From Brasenia schreberi (Eukaryota; Streptophyta; Magnoliopsida; Nymphaeales; Cabombaceae), in assembly GCA_036023115.1 (NCBI GenBank), contig JAYKKT010000091.1, positions 29,268,001-29,332,000 of the forward strand: a stretch of DNA of 64,000 bases, given 5' to 3'. Positions 1 to 11,616 of this stretch are shown piece by piece. A program made the translations under genes and the position numbers. The notes under the pieces were generated by a model that ran no database searches, was not told where the DNA came from, and was given only the letters and a program-made list of their open reading frames with translations. Positions within the stretch are counted from its first letter, which is position 1. Each line of letters begins with the position of its first letter.

Positions 1-357
1 TGATCAGTTCGACCTACTTTGCAGATTTGCTCAAGATCGATAACTCTACCATCAATTGAGATGCAGATTTGTGTGAGATTCGTTAATGTATCTTAGGTTA
101 TCATATGATATATTGATTTTGAAATAAGTGTACCTCTACTCTTCCACATAGTAGAGATTTTTAGTGATCGTGGTTTCTCCTCTTCAGTTGGGGGTTTTCT
201 ATGTTAAATTGGTGCCCTAGTTCTCTTTCATTATTATTTTTAATATTTGATTGCATCTTGCTTGATAGAGATTATTATCATCCAGTTGTGGAACTTAGGT
301 GTCAACACTTACTTTGTCATTGGATCTGCAAGTATGACTATTAGGCTCAATTTAACA
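1..357 (+). repeat. Partial 5' LTR of a Ty1/copia element
   Basis: The window opens inside an LTR. It ends with TTTAACA at 357 (canonical CA end) and is followed directly by the primer-binding site TGGTATCAAAG at 359-369, which resembles the initiator-Met tRNA complement used by plant copia elements. The LTR start lies before the window. No matching 3' LTR was found, so the element is truncated downstream. Confidence 0.7.
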
Positions 358-3010
358 GTGGTATCAAAGTATGATTGCTTTTAGTTGTAGTGTTAGGGAC
401 CAAGATAGAAGAGCATAGAGTCATATATTGTCATGAATAATTCTAATTATTATTCTTGTACTCTCAAGATAATTTATTATATGTAAAGTCCATGCACTTG
501 CTATTGTTTAAAACCAAAAAATGAAAGGGAAAATAGATAAAGAATGAGAGTTTGAGCATGAACAAGTGTGTAGTTTTATTTGGTATTTTGTATATAAGAA
601 TATCTACACTCATGTAGCCCATAAGAAGAATGTTTAGACCCTTTGAGAAAAGATGGAGTTAGTCTATGCTTCTAAGACAAACAACCAAATATTTTTATTA
701 AAGAAATTTATGCAGTTAAAATACAAAGAAGGGAGTTCAGTAGTAGACCACTTAAATGAATTTTAAGTTATTTATCATATGACTGGTCCATGTATTAAGA
801 TGGACAATAACTTTTTTGGTCTTTGGTTGCTCTTGGGAAACCTTTAGGGTTATTTTTTTTAATTTTGCTCTTAAGGGTTCCTTTGTTATTGAATTCATTA
901 AAGGGGTCATACGAGTGAAAAGTTAAGGCACATGGCTTGCCTTTAGAGTTAGATTTCTATAAGTTGAAGAAAGAAAATAAGAATAAGAAAGAAAACAAAC
1001 AAAACAAGAGTAACAAGGAGACAATTGCAATGGCTATAAAAGATTTTCTTATTGTAAATGACAACATAGTAAGGTTTGTGCAAGAGTAACAGGATAATGA
1101 CAATACTTATGTAGTAGATATTGTTGCCTCATTTTATGCGACTTTGAGTATAGAATTCTTTAACTTTTATATTCTAGGTGAATTTGACATTGTCAAGATG
1201 ATAAATGTGGTTTCAATTAAAGTTCTTCACATAGGAACTGATCAGCTAAAGATATAGAATGGTATTATTTTGCCTCTTTGAGATATGTGGTATATTCCTA
1301 ATTTGAATATACATTTATTACCAATGGGAAAGCTTGATGAAGATGGTTTTAATGGTCGCTTTATGAATGGCGAATGAAAGCTTACTAAGGTAATCTTATA
1401 GTGGAAAGAGGTAAGAAGACTACTTCTCTTTACTTGATGCATGTTAATAGTCCAAGTCTCAGACTGGTGCAGTTGAGGCTTCTATTGATGCAAGGATGTG
1501 GCACAAGAGACTTGGCTATATGTAGCTTTTCTTATCAAGAAGAATTTGATCTCTCATTTAGATGAAGTGCATCAAAGTAACTGTAAAGATTACATGGTTG
1601 GCAATAAAAGTATAATCTCTTTTAAGTCTTCTACTTCTTCCATAAAATTGAATATTATAGATTTGGTTCTTTCAAATGTTTGTGTCATATGCATACTCAA
1701 ACACATGGTAGTTCTCTATACTTAGTGACATTTATTGATGATTACTCTAGGAGATTATAGGTTTATACTTTAAAACCAAAGGACCAAGTATTGAATGCCT
1801 TGGAGAAGTCTCATGTTATGGTTGAGAGACAAGAAGGGAAAAAGTTGAAGTCTATAAGATTAGATAATGGGGGTGAATATTTAAAGTCATTTGATTCATA
1901 TAGCAAAGAGCATGTTACAAGAAATGAGAAGACCCCTCCTAAGACACTCCAACTGAATGATGTACTAGAAAAAATGAATTGTACCTTGATCAAGAGAGTC
2001 TGAGCTTCACTTTTGCAAGCCAAATTGTCTAAGTCATTTTAGGATGAGTCCTTAAGCACTCTACTTCATATCTTAAATTTCTCTTATTGTATTTTTTTAC
2101 AGTTTAAGGCTCCCAATAAAGTATGGTTTGACAAGGAAGTGAACTATAGTCACTTGAGGGTATTTGGGCATAAAGTATTTGTTCAGGTGCCTAGGAACAA
2201 GACATAAGCTTGAGGTCAAGACTAGATAATACACATTTTGAGATATAAAGATGATGAATCGGGTTATAGGTACTAACTATAATCCTATTAAGAAGAAAAT
2301 TGTTAGAAACAAAGATATAATCTTTATAGAAAATTAGACCATAGAGGATATTACTGAGGAAAATCTACATAATAATTCATTTGAGGCCAATTGTATCCCT
2401 ATTAATATTGATGTAGTAGCTTCTTCTGAGCTTAGAATATATATAGCACGCAAATGATGTTTCAAATATACCAAAAGTGACAATTGTGAATGCAACCCAA
2501 CCAAAATGTATTAAAAGATCTTCTAGAGCTAGACAAACCTCTTGAGGTATTCTCCTAATAATTATATTTTGCTTACTAATAGTAGATAGCCTGAGTGTTA
2601 TGAAAAAGCCATGCAAGGTGATGATAAAGTACAAAGGGTTGAGGCTATGAAAGAAGAGATGAAGTCTCGTCATAAAAGTGGCTCTTATGAGTTGATGAAG
2701 TTGCATGAAGGCATATCACTTGTATTTATGTACAAATTCTTAGATGATGACTTTTGTAGATAAGAATCTCTCAATTTTAAGAAACAATTGAGCAGGTCTT
2801 TTGCCATGAAAGACTTAAGACCAGCTATAAAGATTTTGGGCATTCTTATCGTAAACAAAAAATTTCAGTCTTATATTGAGTTAGAAACTTTACTTGCAAA
2901 AACGTTCATGAGCATGCCAGGAAGTTTACTCAAACTTGTAAAGAGATTTATCTCACTATTCGGTGATTTTGGGAAAGTAGATTCTTGTCGACATAGGCCT
3001 TCTTGAACCG
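358..3010 (+). mobile_element. Degenerate Ty1/copia gag-pol remnant
   Basis: Copia polyprotein order is recognisable despite many stops and frameshifts. A gag-like region follows the primer site. A protease relic near 1118-1145 reads DIVASFYAT (family form DSGASFHAT). A GAG-pre-integrase-like region follows around 1250-1560. An integrase core piece at 1791-2003 contains IRLDNGGEYL and the downstream EKTPPKT/LEKMNCT region (family: SDNGGEY...TPQ..G..ER.N). A reverse-transcriptase piece at about 2630-2870 contains KEEMKSR and LSRSFAMKDLRPA. Homology stops near 2875-3000. No catalytic YVDD box was found and no frame is intact, so the element cannot encode a working enzyme. Assignment to copia rests on domain order (integrase before RT). 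Confidence 0.75.
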
Positions 3011-6000
3011 ATGCTCAAGGGTCAGCCTAAACGTTTAGGAAGAGTGATTTTGAAATCCAAAGTTTTATGAAAAATATTTTTATTCGAAAGAGCCTTTTCT
3101 AAAATGGCAATGGTTTCACTTGGCCAAATCAGGTTTAGCCCTATCAAAACAAAATTCATTTTGTTTTACAATGTAAAAGTTTGTATTTTCTAGAGGTCTT
3201 TATTGAGGTCCAAAAATCCCAAAATTTTTACCTAAGTGAAAACTAGTACAAAGTTTTATTAAAAAAATTTATTATATTTTTGGGTTCTTGGATGGTTAGA
3301 TGATTAAATAAAAATTTAAGAAATGCTTCTAACTGAATGCTATTATGAAATTTTGGACATCTGTAATTGTGATTATCAGTCTCACTAAAACACTCTTATC
3401 TATGCACGTAGGCTTCCAACTTCGATGAAACATATCAATTTAGAAAGATATAGATGTAATCTTTCAGACGAAACCATTCTTAAGACATTTGGAAATCTAC
3501 AAACCGAGTTATAATGGTTTTACTGAACATTTATTACAGTATTTGTCACATATAGGTTCGGTTTTGGGTTGAGTCTGTTACTTCCTTATTTTTTTATCAA
3601 CCTTACCCATGTCCAAAATTTGCGATAATTTTACTAGATATTGATCTGTATGTGTACAAGTCGCGAACAAAATTTGGCAGTTTTTTTATAAGAGATGTTG
3701 GGTAGAAAATTTGGAAATCACACAGGGTTTGTGCAGTATACTAAAATCTGCAGAAATTTCCTTATAAAAAATAATGATTCATTCGGTTAGAATTTTAATG
3801 GTTTAGTGATCATTGAAGGAATTTTGTTGAAGACTTATACTCGTTTAGAGAGGAACGCATCTACATATAGATTCTTGGGTATCTCTCTGTCTAAGAGGAT
3901 TGCTCGCTTGAGAAATATATGCGATCATAGTCCAATGCTCTCCCATAACATAAACTTATGGGTGATTAATCCACCATAAGAGTGATTACATGCTCATATT
4001 ATCATATATAAATGTGATAACTATGTTCCTCTTATGGCTTTTTGAGTTGAATTAGAAATAATCAATATATCGAATAAAGGGAAGAAGGAATTATATAACA
4101 TATAAGTATAGAAAAGATGAGAACGTATAAGATATAGAATATATTGGGGTAGAAAAACAAAATCTTGCAAAGATAACAGATTTCTCTTGCCTATAACTCT
4201 CTCTTTTTGCTCTTTCGGGCTAAGATTACCCTCATTTGTAATGATATTATATGAAATGGTTGTTACTATTGAGCTTACAAAGGATTAGAGACAATAATTT
4301 AAAGCTTATAACAATAACAAAGAAGAAAAAGAGGTATAAGAGGATAACTTGAGGCTTTTTCTTTAAGTCTCTGCCTTTCTCTCTCTCTTCCTTAGATGAA
4401 CTCTTCCTTGGGATGAGAATTAGCTCCTTCGTGTCCCCTTTGTCTAGGCTTATTACTCTTGGACTGGAATCCTCTTTATTGGTTATCTACATCTTTTTTT
4501 TATATGCATTTTCTTAAATCGGATCCTTTCAGATTGTTGGGTCCGATCAAGACCCAAATTCAATCCATCCAAAGGTATTCTCACATGAGAAGGGTAGTTG
4601 AACTCATATGACATGTGTTGGAAACAATTATACATGGTTTTGATATGTTTGGAGTAGGTTTGAGTACGTGTGAGACATTTCGCTCGGAAGGTACACAGGG
4701 GCGTGCGTGGGGGTCCTGCCAGGCACCAAGTGGACCCCGCGCTTGTTGCTTGTGGGTAGTCCATGGTGGCCGACGATGGCACGAGAAGCACGTGGTGACT
4801 GATGATAGCGCAGGAGGTTTGTGGTCACACGTGTGGTAGTTGGTGGTGCTTTTACCTTTATATGTATCATGGACTGACGATGGCACCAGGTGAATCTATT
4901 TTTATTTTTTAATTCAAATATGTTTATAGGGGTTAAATGGTTATTTTATAAAAGTTTTGCGGGCAGAACTTATTTTGATTCCAATTGCATCCTTTTGACT
5001 TTTATAACCCCTTTTTTGAAAGAAACATACTTGAAATAATAAAATGTCACTAATACAACCTTTAGGGTAAAATCATCATTTTTTATTTTGTCAAAGTTCA
5101 ATTTTTTGGGGGAGCTCGAATAACCCTCATTTTGAGGTTCTCATAAAATTTTAGGTTGGAAATGAGCTTACTTAAATTGTCTTCATTGAAAGAAACCTTA
5201 AAAGACTAACAACCACAAATTTGCTTTTAAAGGAAAACTTTTGAAAAAAAAAATTAATTAGGTATTTACAAATGCCTCTATTTGTCATTAATCAAATTTA
5301 TTTGGTTAATGACAAAAAATAATACTGCTAAAAAAAATTTTTTCTAAATACCACAATTGATTTGAGTTGAGTCAAGATTTCATTTAAGAGTATGAACTTT
5401 TCATTCCTTGTTAAGAGACTCCTTTCTTGAATTTGGGCTATTCTAATTCCGATGGAGAGAGGACTTCTAACCAAATGTGACTCAATATGAATTGTAACCG
5501 ACCAATATGAGGACCCTATAAAAACAAGGTCATTATGGATGCACATAAGCATGAGGTGTGTGAGATGCAATTGATAAATCGTGTATGTTGGAGACCTCTA
5601 CAAAATATTTTGGGACCTTGGTGAGATCCCATGAAGGCTGGCTACCCTAAGTGGAATGACCTCTATGCCCATTTTATTGAAGCCTTGGGTTTTGTACAAA
5701 AAATCATTTTTGAAGGGTACTCTTTCTTAGTTTTCATCTAATAAGACTTTCATCTCTTATATTTTCCTTAACTTCGGTCTTTATTCTCCATTACTCTTGT
5801 TGAGGTTTTCTATTATTAGAAAAGCTTAACAATATTTCAAAACTTAATTTTTCACACTATAAGGCATAATCCTCAAACAAAATGGGGTCTAAATTGATAG
5901 GTTTTATTCCTACTTTAAAACTATAATGATATACTCTTTTTTTTTTGGATAAAGGGTAAGGGGTATAGGGAGAATTCCCATGATCCATTCTTAAGCTTCC

Positions 6001-6499
6001 TTATAAAAAAATGAAATTTTGAGGAAAGCTTCTTTTCTCCTTGAGCTTTTAGTTTTCTTTTTCATTCTTTTGTAAGAAGACATCTATATTGGAGGTTGAT
6101 TTTACTTCTTTTTCTTTTCTTTTTTTCTTTTTTTCTATTTTGGTTTTCGAGATACTTGGCATTTGCCCATTTTTTAGAGAGAATGAGATGGGAAAACAAT
6201 TTATTCCTCTAAATACTTGATGTAATAAAGTATGCCCTATTTCATAATAGCACATACTATTTGAAAATATTTTGTTGTTTTGGACTAGGTCTTATCTTGT
6301 AAAATAAGGACTTTTGAAATATTATTTAGTGATTTTGAAAACACTCTACCTTTTAGTAGAGAACTAATTCCTAGCTAAGAGACATATACTCAACTTGACC
6401 TCTTCTTCAAGAAACTAAAGATGATCTATTTGTAAAATTATTTCAAAAGAATTGGTAGTAGACTCTAAACATAATATCTTTCTAGATATTAGGCATTTA
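3011..6499. other. AT-rich intergenic DNA, probably old retrotransposon sequence
   Basis: No host exon, RNA gene or clear terminal repeat was recognised. A short GC-richer patch at about 4660-4840 yields several overlapping short open frames on both strands with no recognisable domain. A hairpin lies at about 5281-5316 (TTTGTCATTAAT ... TTAATGACAAA). The stretch lies on the 3' side of the gypsy integrase relic (element on -), so part of it may be that element's 3' region and LTR, but no LTR pair was found. Confidence 0.4.
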
Positions 6500-6786
6500 T
6501 AGGATCTATCAAGTTTCTTTCTTCGGCATCAATTAGTCAATATGCATTGTTGGTTATTTTCCCTCTTATGATATGGGGACCTTCCTAATTAGGCAGTCAC
6601 TTTTCGAGAGGATCTGGGTCTCTTTGGTGCATACTCATTAACATGAGATCTCCTACCTTAAAGTAGTGAGCATTCATGTATTTCTCATAATGTCAGGCTA
6701 TCCTTTGACAGTATGCTTGTGCTTGATCCATAGCAATGAGCCTTTTCTCATCAAGCAAGTCGAGCTCTGTTAGTCTAGCTTGTTAT
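6500..6786 (-). pseudogene. Ty3/gypsy integrase C-terminal fragment
   Basis: Read on the - strand, this encodes ARLTELDLLDEKRLIAMDQA, then a short linker, KVGDLMLMSM, DPDPLEK and EGPHIIRGKI. This is the usual C-terminal integrase pattern of plant Ty3/gypsy polyproteins (LDE.R..A...A..Y..R, F..GD.VL, ...P..K....WEGPY.V). At least three in-frame stops interrupt it, so it is a relic. It lies about 1.2 kb downstream (on -) of a gypsy gag relic, with the protease, RT and RNase H that should lie between absent or unrecognisable. Confidence 0.7.
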
Positions 6787-8029
6787 AGGGTCTCTAGGGG
6801 TGAATGATGTTCATAGGATGCATGCCATGTAGAAATGAATTCTCATAAGAGATGATGGGCATACATGCTCAATGAAATAACTAATGTATTCATGTTTCAA
6901 TGAAAGGTGCCTAGGGAATGCATGCTTCACACCCCTAGTTTGGAGGAGATGGACGACATGGCCATTCACATACCATGACTGGCACATGTTTTGGCATATG
7001 ATGAATGGTATTTAGTGAGATGCATGTATGTCATTACACATCTTGGTTTTTTACATGACCTAGAAATATGCATCATATGATACTAGCCTCTAATGTATTT
7101 AGGGTTAGATTTGATTCCTATGTTAACTCCTAAGAGGTCACCTTCTAAAGAACTTGATTGTTTTCTCAAATCTAATATTTTATTGATTTTGAGAAGTTCA
7201 CGTAGACTGTCATCACTCAACTCATCCCTAAGGGGATTGGCATCCTTTTAACAAATGATTTTTGGGTTTTTTTCTAAATTGTTTTTGTGTTTTTATTTTT
7301 TCGTTTTTTCAATTTTTTAGGATTTTGGATATAACATATAAACAATACAAAAACCCAAAATTAGCATCATGTCCAAGGAGGATCCGAGGGTTCATGTGCA
7401 TCAAAGATGCACACCCGAGGTGTGAAATAGTTGATATTCTTATGATGGACCCTAGGTGAAACCCAATGTGCACACTGGGGTGGATGATGTGAGAGCATGT
7501 GTATGCCAAGGGAGAACATGGTTGATCCCTTGCTAGATGGGAAGACATGGGTTCTAAAGGAATTTGTGGCCGGTCTCTTGGTGGGTATGTGGAGGTTAGG
7601 AGAACTCATGACCGACCCATTAGGCATACATGGACTTGGACATGAGCCCAAGGTTGATGTGGGGGTAGATATGATCACACCCAAAGGATGTGATGCACTA
7701 ATAGGAAAGGAGAGCCGAAAGAGCTTACACTCTCATAGTGCAATGGGGGAGGATGGGGGATGGTCTTTAAGGGGACCAAACCCAAATAGGGCGACTTCAA
7801 GCTTATCATATATGAGGTGGGCTTGAGCTGGGGTTAGGTTTGTGGTCTCATTTGAACTTGAAGAATACATGGAACTTGGATGAGTCATGACCGTAGGTTT
7901 GGATTCAAAATGCAAACCTAGGCTCAAAGGCATTTGTTTATGCATGGTAGGGTTAGGTGTACTTAGGATATCAATATATGCCTTAGGAATAATTATTTCT
8001 ACCAAGTTTTGAATTTTATTTTTGTGTGA
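6787..8029. other. Unassigned stretch between gypsy integrase and gag relics
   Basis: Several open frames of 65-118 codons overlap here on both strands (the longest at 7733-8089 on -). None shows a recognisable domain, conserved splice structure or retroelement catalytic motif. By position this should be the pol region of the gypsy element on -, but RT and RNase H motifs were not found, so most of pol seems deleted or decayed. Confidence 0.35.
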
Positions 8030-8460
8030 TAACACGCACAAATTCATTCTTCTCGTGCTAGAAATCTTTAGAGTAGTGGTTTCTACCACAATACCAACGC
8101 TCCCTCTTCAAGGATTCCTTGGGCTTATCTTTCTTGAAAGGATCATCGCTTTTCTTAAGATGTTTAATATTCCTTAATGTATGCAGTGATCCACTTTGCC
8201 TCAAACCATCAAGTTTCTAATTGCCTGTTTGAATTCATCTTATATGATGATACAAGGCTATCTTGCCCTAACATTGTCCAGCATACAGCCCCACCTCAGC
8301 ATGACATCATCTTCAACAAACATTACTACCATTTCCATTTTCAACTCCTTATCGTCAAATTTCTCAATCTTGAGGTAGAAGTCCATCTTGTAAAAGAAAA
8401 TCTTCAATACATGTGTATCACGACCGTCAGTGACTTCTTTCAGTTTATAAATCTTCAATC
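8030..8460 (-). pseudogene. Ty3/gypsy gag with degenerate zinc knuckle
   Basis: On the - strand, 8258-8458 reads TDGRDTHVLKIFFYKMDFYL, then EKFDDKELKMEMVVMFVEDD and MLRWGCMLDNV. This fits the plant Ty3/gypsy retrotransposon gag domain (F.G..D...L..FL..ME.YF ... D..K...A.M.L...A..WW). After a DEFKQAIRN segment, a short motif WYCGRNHYSKDF at about 8090-8125 resembles a CCHC knuckle with its first and last cysteines lost. Stops interrupt the frame, so this is a relic. Confidence 0.6.
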
Positions 8461-10310
8461 GAGCACAGGCTTTAGTGACTTTTATAAATGTTCAAACTAT
8501 AAGAAGTAGTGTGAGGACGATCCTTTCTAGACCCAATTCCCAACTTACATTATCTTAGCGTATAGCTACAAAATTAGAGTGCCTTGCAGCAACCAAAGTT
8601 AAGTCAACGTCTCGATGTGATTAAGCTGAGCCTGATCTAAGAATAGTGAGGCAGTTAAACAATAAATAAATGGAAATGAACCCAACTCCCCACACACATA
8701 AAATAAGCAAAACATGAAAACACAATAAGGAAGATATAGTTTAATATAGGGCAGCTATGCTCATTAATCAATTAATATTTTTGCTAAAAGTAAAATGTCT
8801 CAACTATAATCTGAACCTAATACTTTATATTGATATGATTTTTCAGCGACTATATACCAAGAGAATGCTATATAAACTGTTTGTTCGCAATCAGGATTCG
8901 AGGAAGAGCAACTTCGATCCGTGAATATTCGTAAAACCTTTTTGTATTTTCGTACTGTAGCCAACTTGTGAATGTGTTTACTTTCTTTGAAAAGGATAAA
9001 TAGATTAAGTTCGTGAGTAAAATGGACAGCATGCCGTAACTTTAATAGCTATTTAAAAGTACAAGCAAGGACCTTCCTTTCACATACGAATGACAATGCA
9101 TTGGGTTGGGCACTCTCTAAAAATTATTAATAATGATAATAAAAACAATCTTGTCATTATTATTATTATGAGGAGGAGGATGTGGTTGTTGGGCATCCTC
9201 CCTATGATGTCAAAAAAACAAGCTTATTTATCACTCATAACGTTAACTTACGTGGCGCAGGAGTCGGCACACAAGATGAACGTACTGAGTTCAATACCAG
9301 GGGCGTGCATACCTGGCCTCCTCCTCAAAGAAAAAAAAGAGGGCCTTAGGGGGACCACCTTCCAGAACGTCTTAAATGTATAATAGAATAGTTGGTGGTG
9401 TCGTGGCACCGTTATTCGCCCTTGCTTGCTTGACTATTAGGGTACTTTTGTTCTTCAGGGGTGACCAACCAGAAGCATTTCATTTATGGAGAGCCTCCTC
9501 AAGTTTTCTTGCTATAAGGTTTTCCGATTTGTACCAAGATAAGCTTCCCCCGAAACTAAAGCGTATGCTGTGACTCAGCACCGCCGGTGGATTCTCGTCA
9601 AAACAAGTTGCGCCGCCCATCTCGACGCCGCCGGTCCACTAGCTGAAAATAGTAATTGACGGGAAAAAGAATAGGGAAACGACGAAAACAGGATGAGCTC
9701 ATAAATTCGTATGGCCCCACTCACGTTATATTATTCCTCAAAACGGGTTTGGTTTAACCATCACTAGGGCGGGTTTCACTCGCCCGTACCAGCCCTGAAC
9801 TGGAGACCTCTTATTAGATCCTGTCCTGTACTGCGGTTCTCGAGCTTCAAACACCCCGCACTTGTTCCGTATCCACTCAAGTATAACTTGCCACGCTACA
9901 TTTCAACCTATAAAATATGTTAATATCATATATATTTATATAAAACATAAAAACTACTCTACATAAAATATATGCTTGTATTTAATATATATATATATAT
10001 GTGTGTGTGTATAAATCTTATATTATATTGAGGCGAGGCTGGGTAGGTTTACCTTAAACCCTACCCATGCTTGTCTTTTCTGCCTGATTGCTATCCCAGG
10101 AGTGATAAATGAATGAACTGATCCGCTCTGAGTTTGGGCTTCTCTTTGGCTGCTGAACAATACGGTTTCATGTGCACGGATAGTTGATTTTCTGCTGATC
10201 ACGGGTTTGCTAATCCATCTTCAATATTCAAAGAAAAGAAAACCTCTCTCTATGTGTGTGTGTTTTTGGTTCATAAAAGAACGGAAAGGGACCTTCCGGC
10301 TAAGGGCTAA
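8461..10310. other. Intergenic DNA without recognised genes
   Basis: No exon or retroelement domain was recognised on either strand. A microsatellite (AT)n followed by (GT)n sits at about 9980-10011. Short open frames at 9090-9383 and 9376-9573 have no recognisable product. Confidence 0.4.
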
Positions 10311-10580
10311 TAGGGATAGCAACGAGACGAACCTAAACCGTAACAGGGAGGATACGGGTTTGTGTCTCTTTTCTCCAATTGACACGGAACAGACATGGGG
10401 CAAAAACAGGTTTATTATGTGTGTGTGTCGAGTACGTATTAGCGCAAGTATCAGGTTCAGTACTAACTAGAGCATCTTATTTTCATATCCAAACTCGAAT
10501 CTGATCGGGTCGGGTATTCTATGCCCCACTCTGATTGGGTTGGTTCGGGAACCCACCGGTCGGGTCAATGTCGCCATCCC
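10311..10580. mobile_element. Putative hAT-like MITE
   Basis: The left end reads TAGGGATAGCAACGAGACG. The reverse complement of the right end reads GGGATGGCGACATTGACCCG. The two ends are therefore imperfect terminal inverted repeats of the GGGATGGCAAC type common in plant genomes. The interior near the right end carries GGGTCGGGT-type subterminal repeats. Flanking 8-mers match weakly (GGGCTAAT against TTGCTACT, 5 of 8), so the duplication is not convincing. No coding capacity. Confidence 0.4.
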
Positions 10581-10640
10581 TTGCTACTTGTTGGGATCGT
10601 TTACCAACTAATAAAATAAAAAAAAAGGGTGACTGGGACT

Positions 10641-10723
10641 GACGTGGCTGGTGGCGTTCACGTGGTGATTAGAATGAGAAAGAACGGATAAGTATGCCGA
10701 GTCACCCACATCATCGACGTGGC
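10641..10723. promoter_or_regulatory. ACGT/G-box cluster upstream of the TSJT1-like gene
   Basis: Three ACGT-core motifs lie within 83 bp: GACGTGGC at 10641-10648, CACGTG at 10659-10664 and GACGTGGC at 10716-10723. ACGTGGC is the core of ABA-responsive elements bound by plant bZIP factors. The cluster is about 750-850 bp upstream of the TATA box at 11480, so its link to that gene is inference from position. Confidence 0.4.
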
Positions 10724-11455
10724 AAACAGCTCAAAAAGTTACCCAAGGAGAGGCGAGGGTAAATAAATCTTACCCGACAGCACACTTGACCTTCTCTTAC
10801 TACTGCATCAAAAAAAGTCTATCCTTACCACTGTCCTTTCTGTTATGGGTTCAGGTCAAGTTAGTTTTGGATCTTTATTGGACCCAAATCCAATTTCATT
10901 AAGGTAAATATGTATTCTAGATATTATTAAGTTTATATAGGATTTTGCCTTTGTTGCAAAGGGAGGCCGAAGCCTATGACACTCTCACAGCATGCACCTC
11001 CCAAGCATCGAACTCACCACCATGGTGTGGGAGTTAAAGGGGGGTGCCGGTTGAGTTAATGCTATTTCTGCAGTTTATATAGGTTTAAGATCTCAACTTA
11101 AAGCTTAGTGTTTTTAAATTTAAACTTATAAGAGTGGAAATTTAAATTTGAAAAAGAAAAATATTATTATATTTTTTATACTTGACATTGTTTTTTAAAT
11201 TCAAATCTCTATTATTGATTATATTAATCAAACACAAAGAATGTAATGTTTAAATGAATGAGTGTGCTTATATACTTGACATATATAAGTCAAGGAGTGT
11301 TTATCTGTTGGGGATGTATAACCCGACTTCTTTGAGCAGAGATGGGCAGTTTGGTCACGAAGAAGAAAAAAGGGTCCATCTTTTGAAAGCTTCAAACCTA
11401 ATCCATGGTGGAGACAAAACAATATCATCATCACGTCGCGACCATCGTTAACAAG

Positions 11456-11486
11456 CTCTCTCTCTCTCTCTCTCTGGCCTATAAAA
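11456..11486 (+). promoter_or_regulatory. Core promoter: CT-rich Y patch and TATA box
   Basis: A 20-bp CT repeat (11456-11475) is followed immediately by TATAAAA at 11480-11486. A CT-rich patch next to a TATA box is common in plant core promoters. Transcription would be expected to start about 30 bp downstream (near 11512), giving a 5' UTR of about 100 nt before the ATG at 11617. Confidence 0.65.
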
Positions 11487-11616
11487 GGCTCGTTTCATAT
11501 CTCTAACGCCTTCCTCGTTCCATTCAGCAATCTTTTATCCTCTTCTAGAGTTGGAGAAGTCGAGCCAATTGAAAGCAAAGAGTTGAGTAAAAAGAAAAAG
11601 AGGAAATTTATTGAAG

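Noticed and set aside
7733..8089. 118-codon open frame on -
   Set aside because: It overlaps the gypsy relic, partly out of frame with the zinc-knuckle region, and shows no recognisable product.
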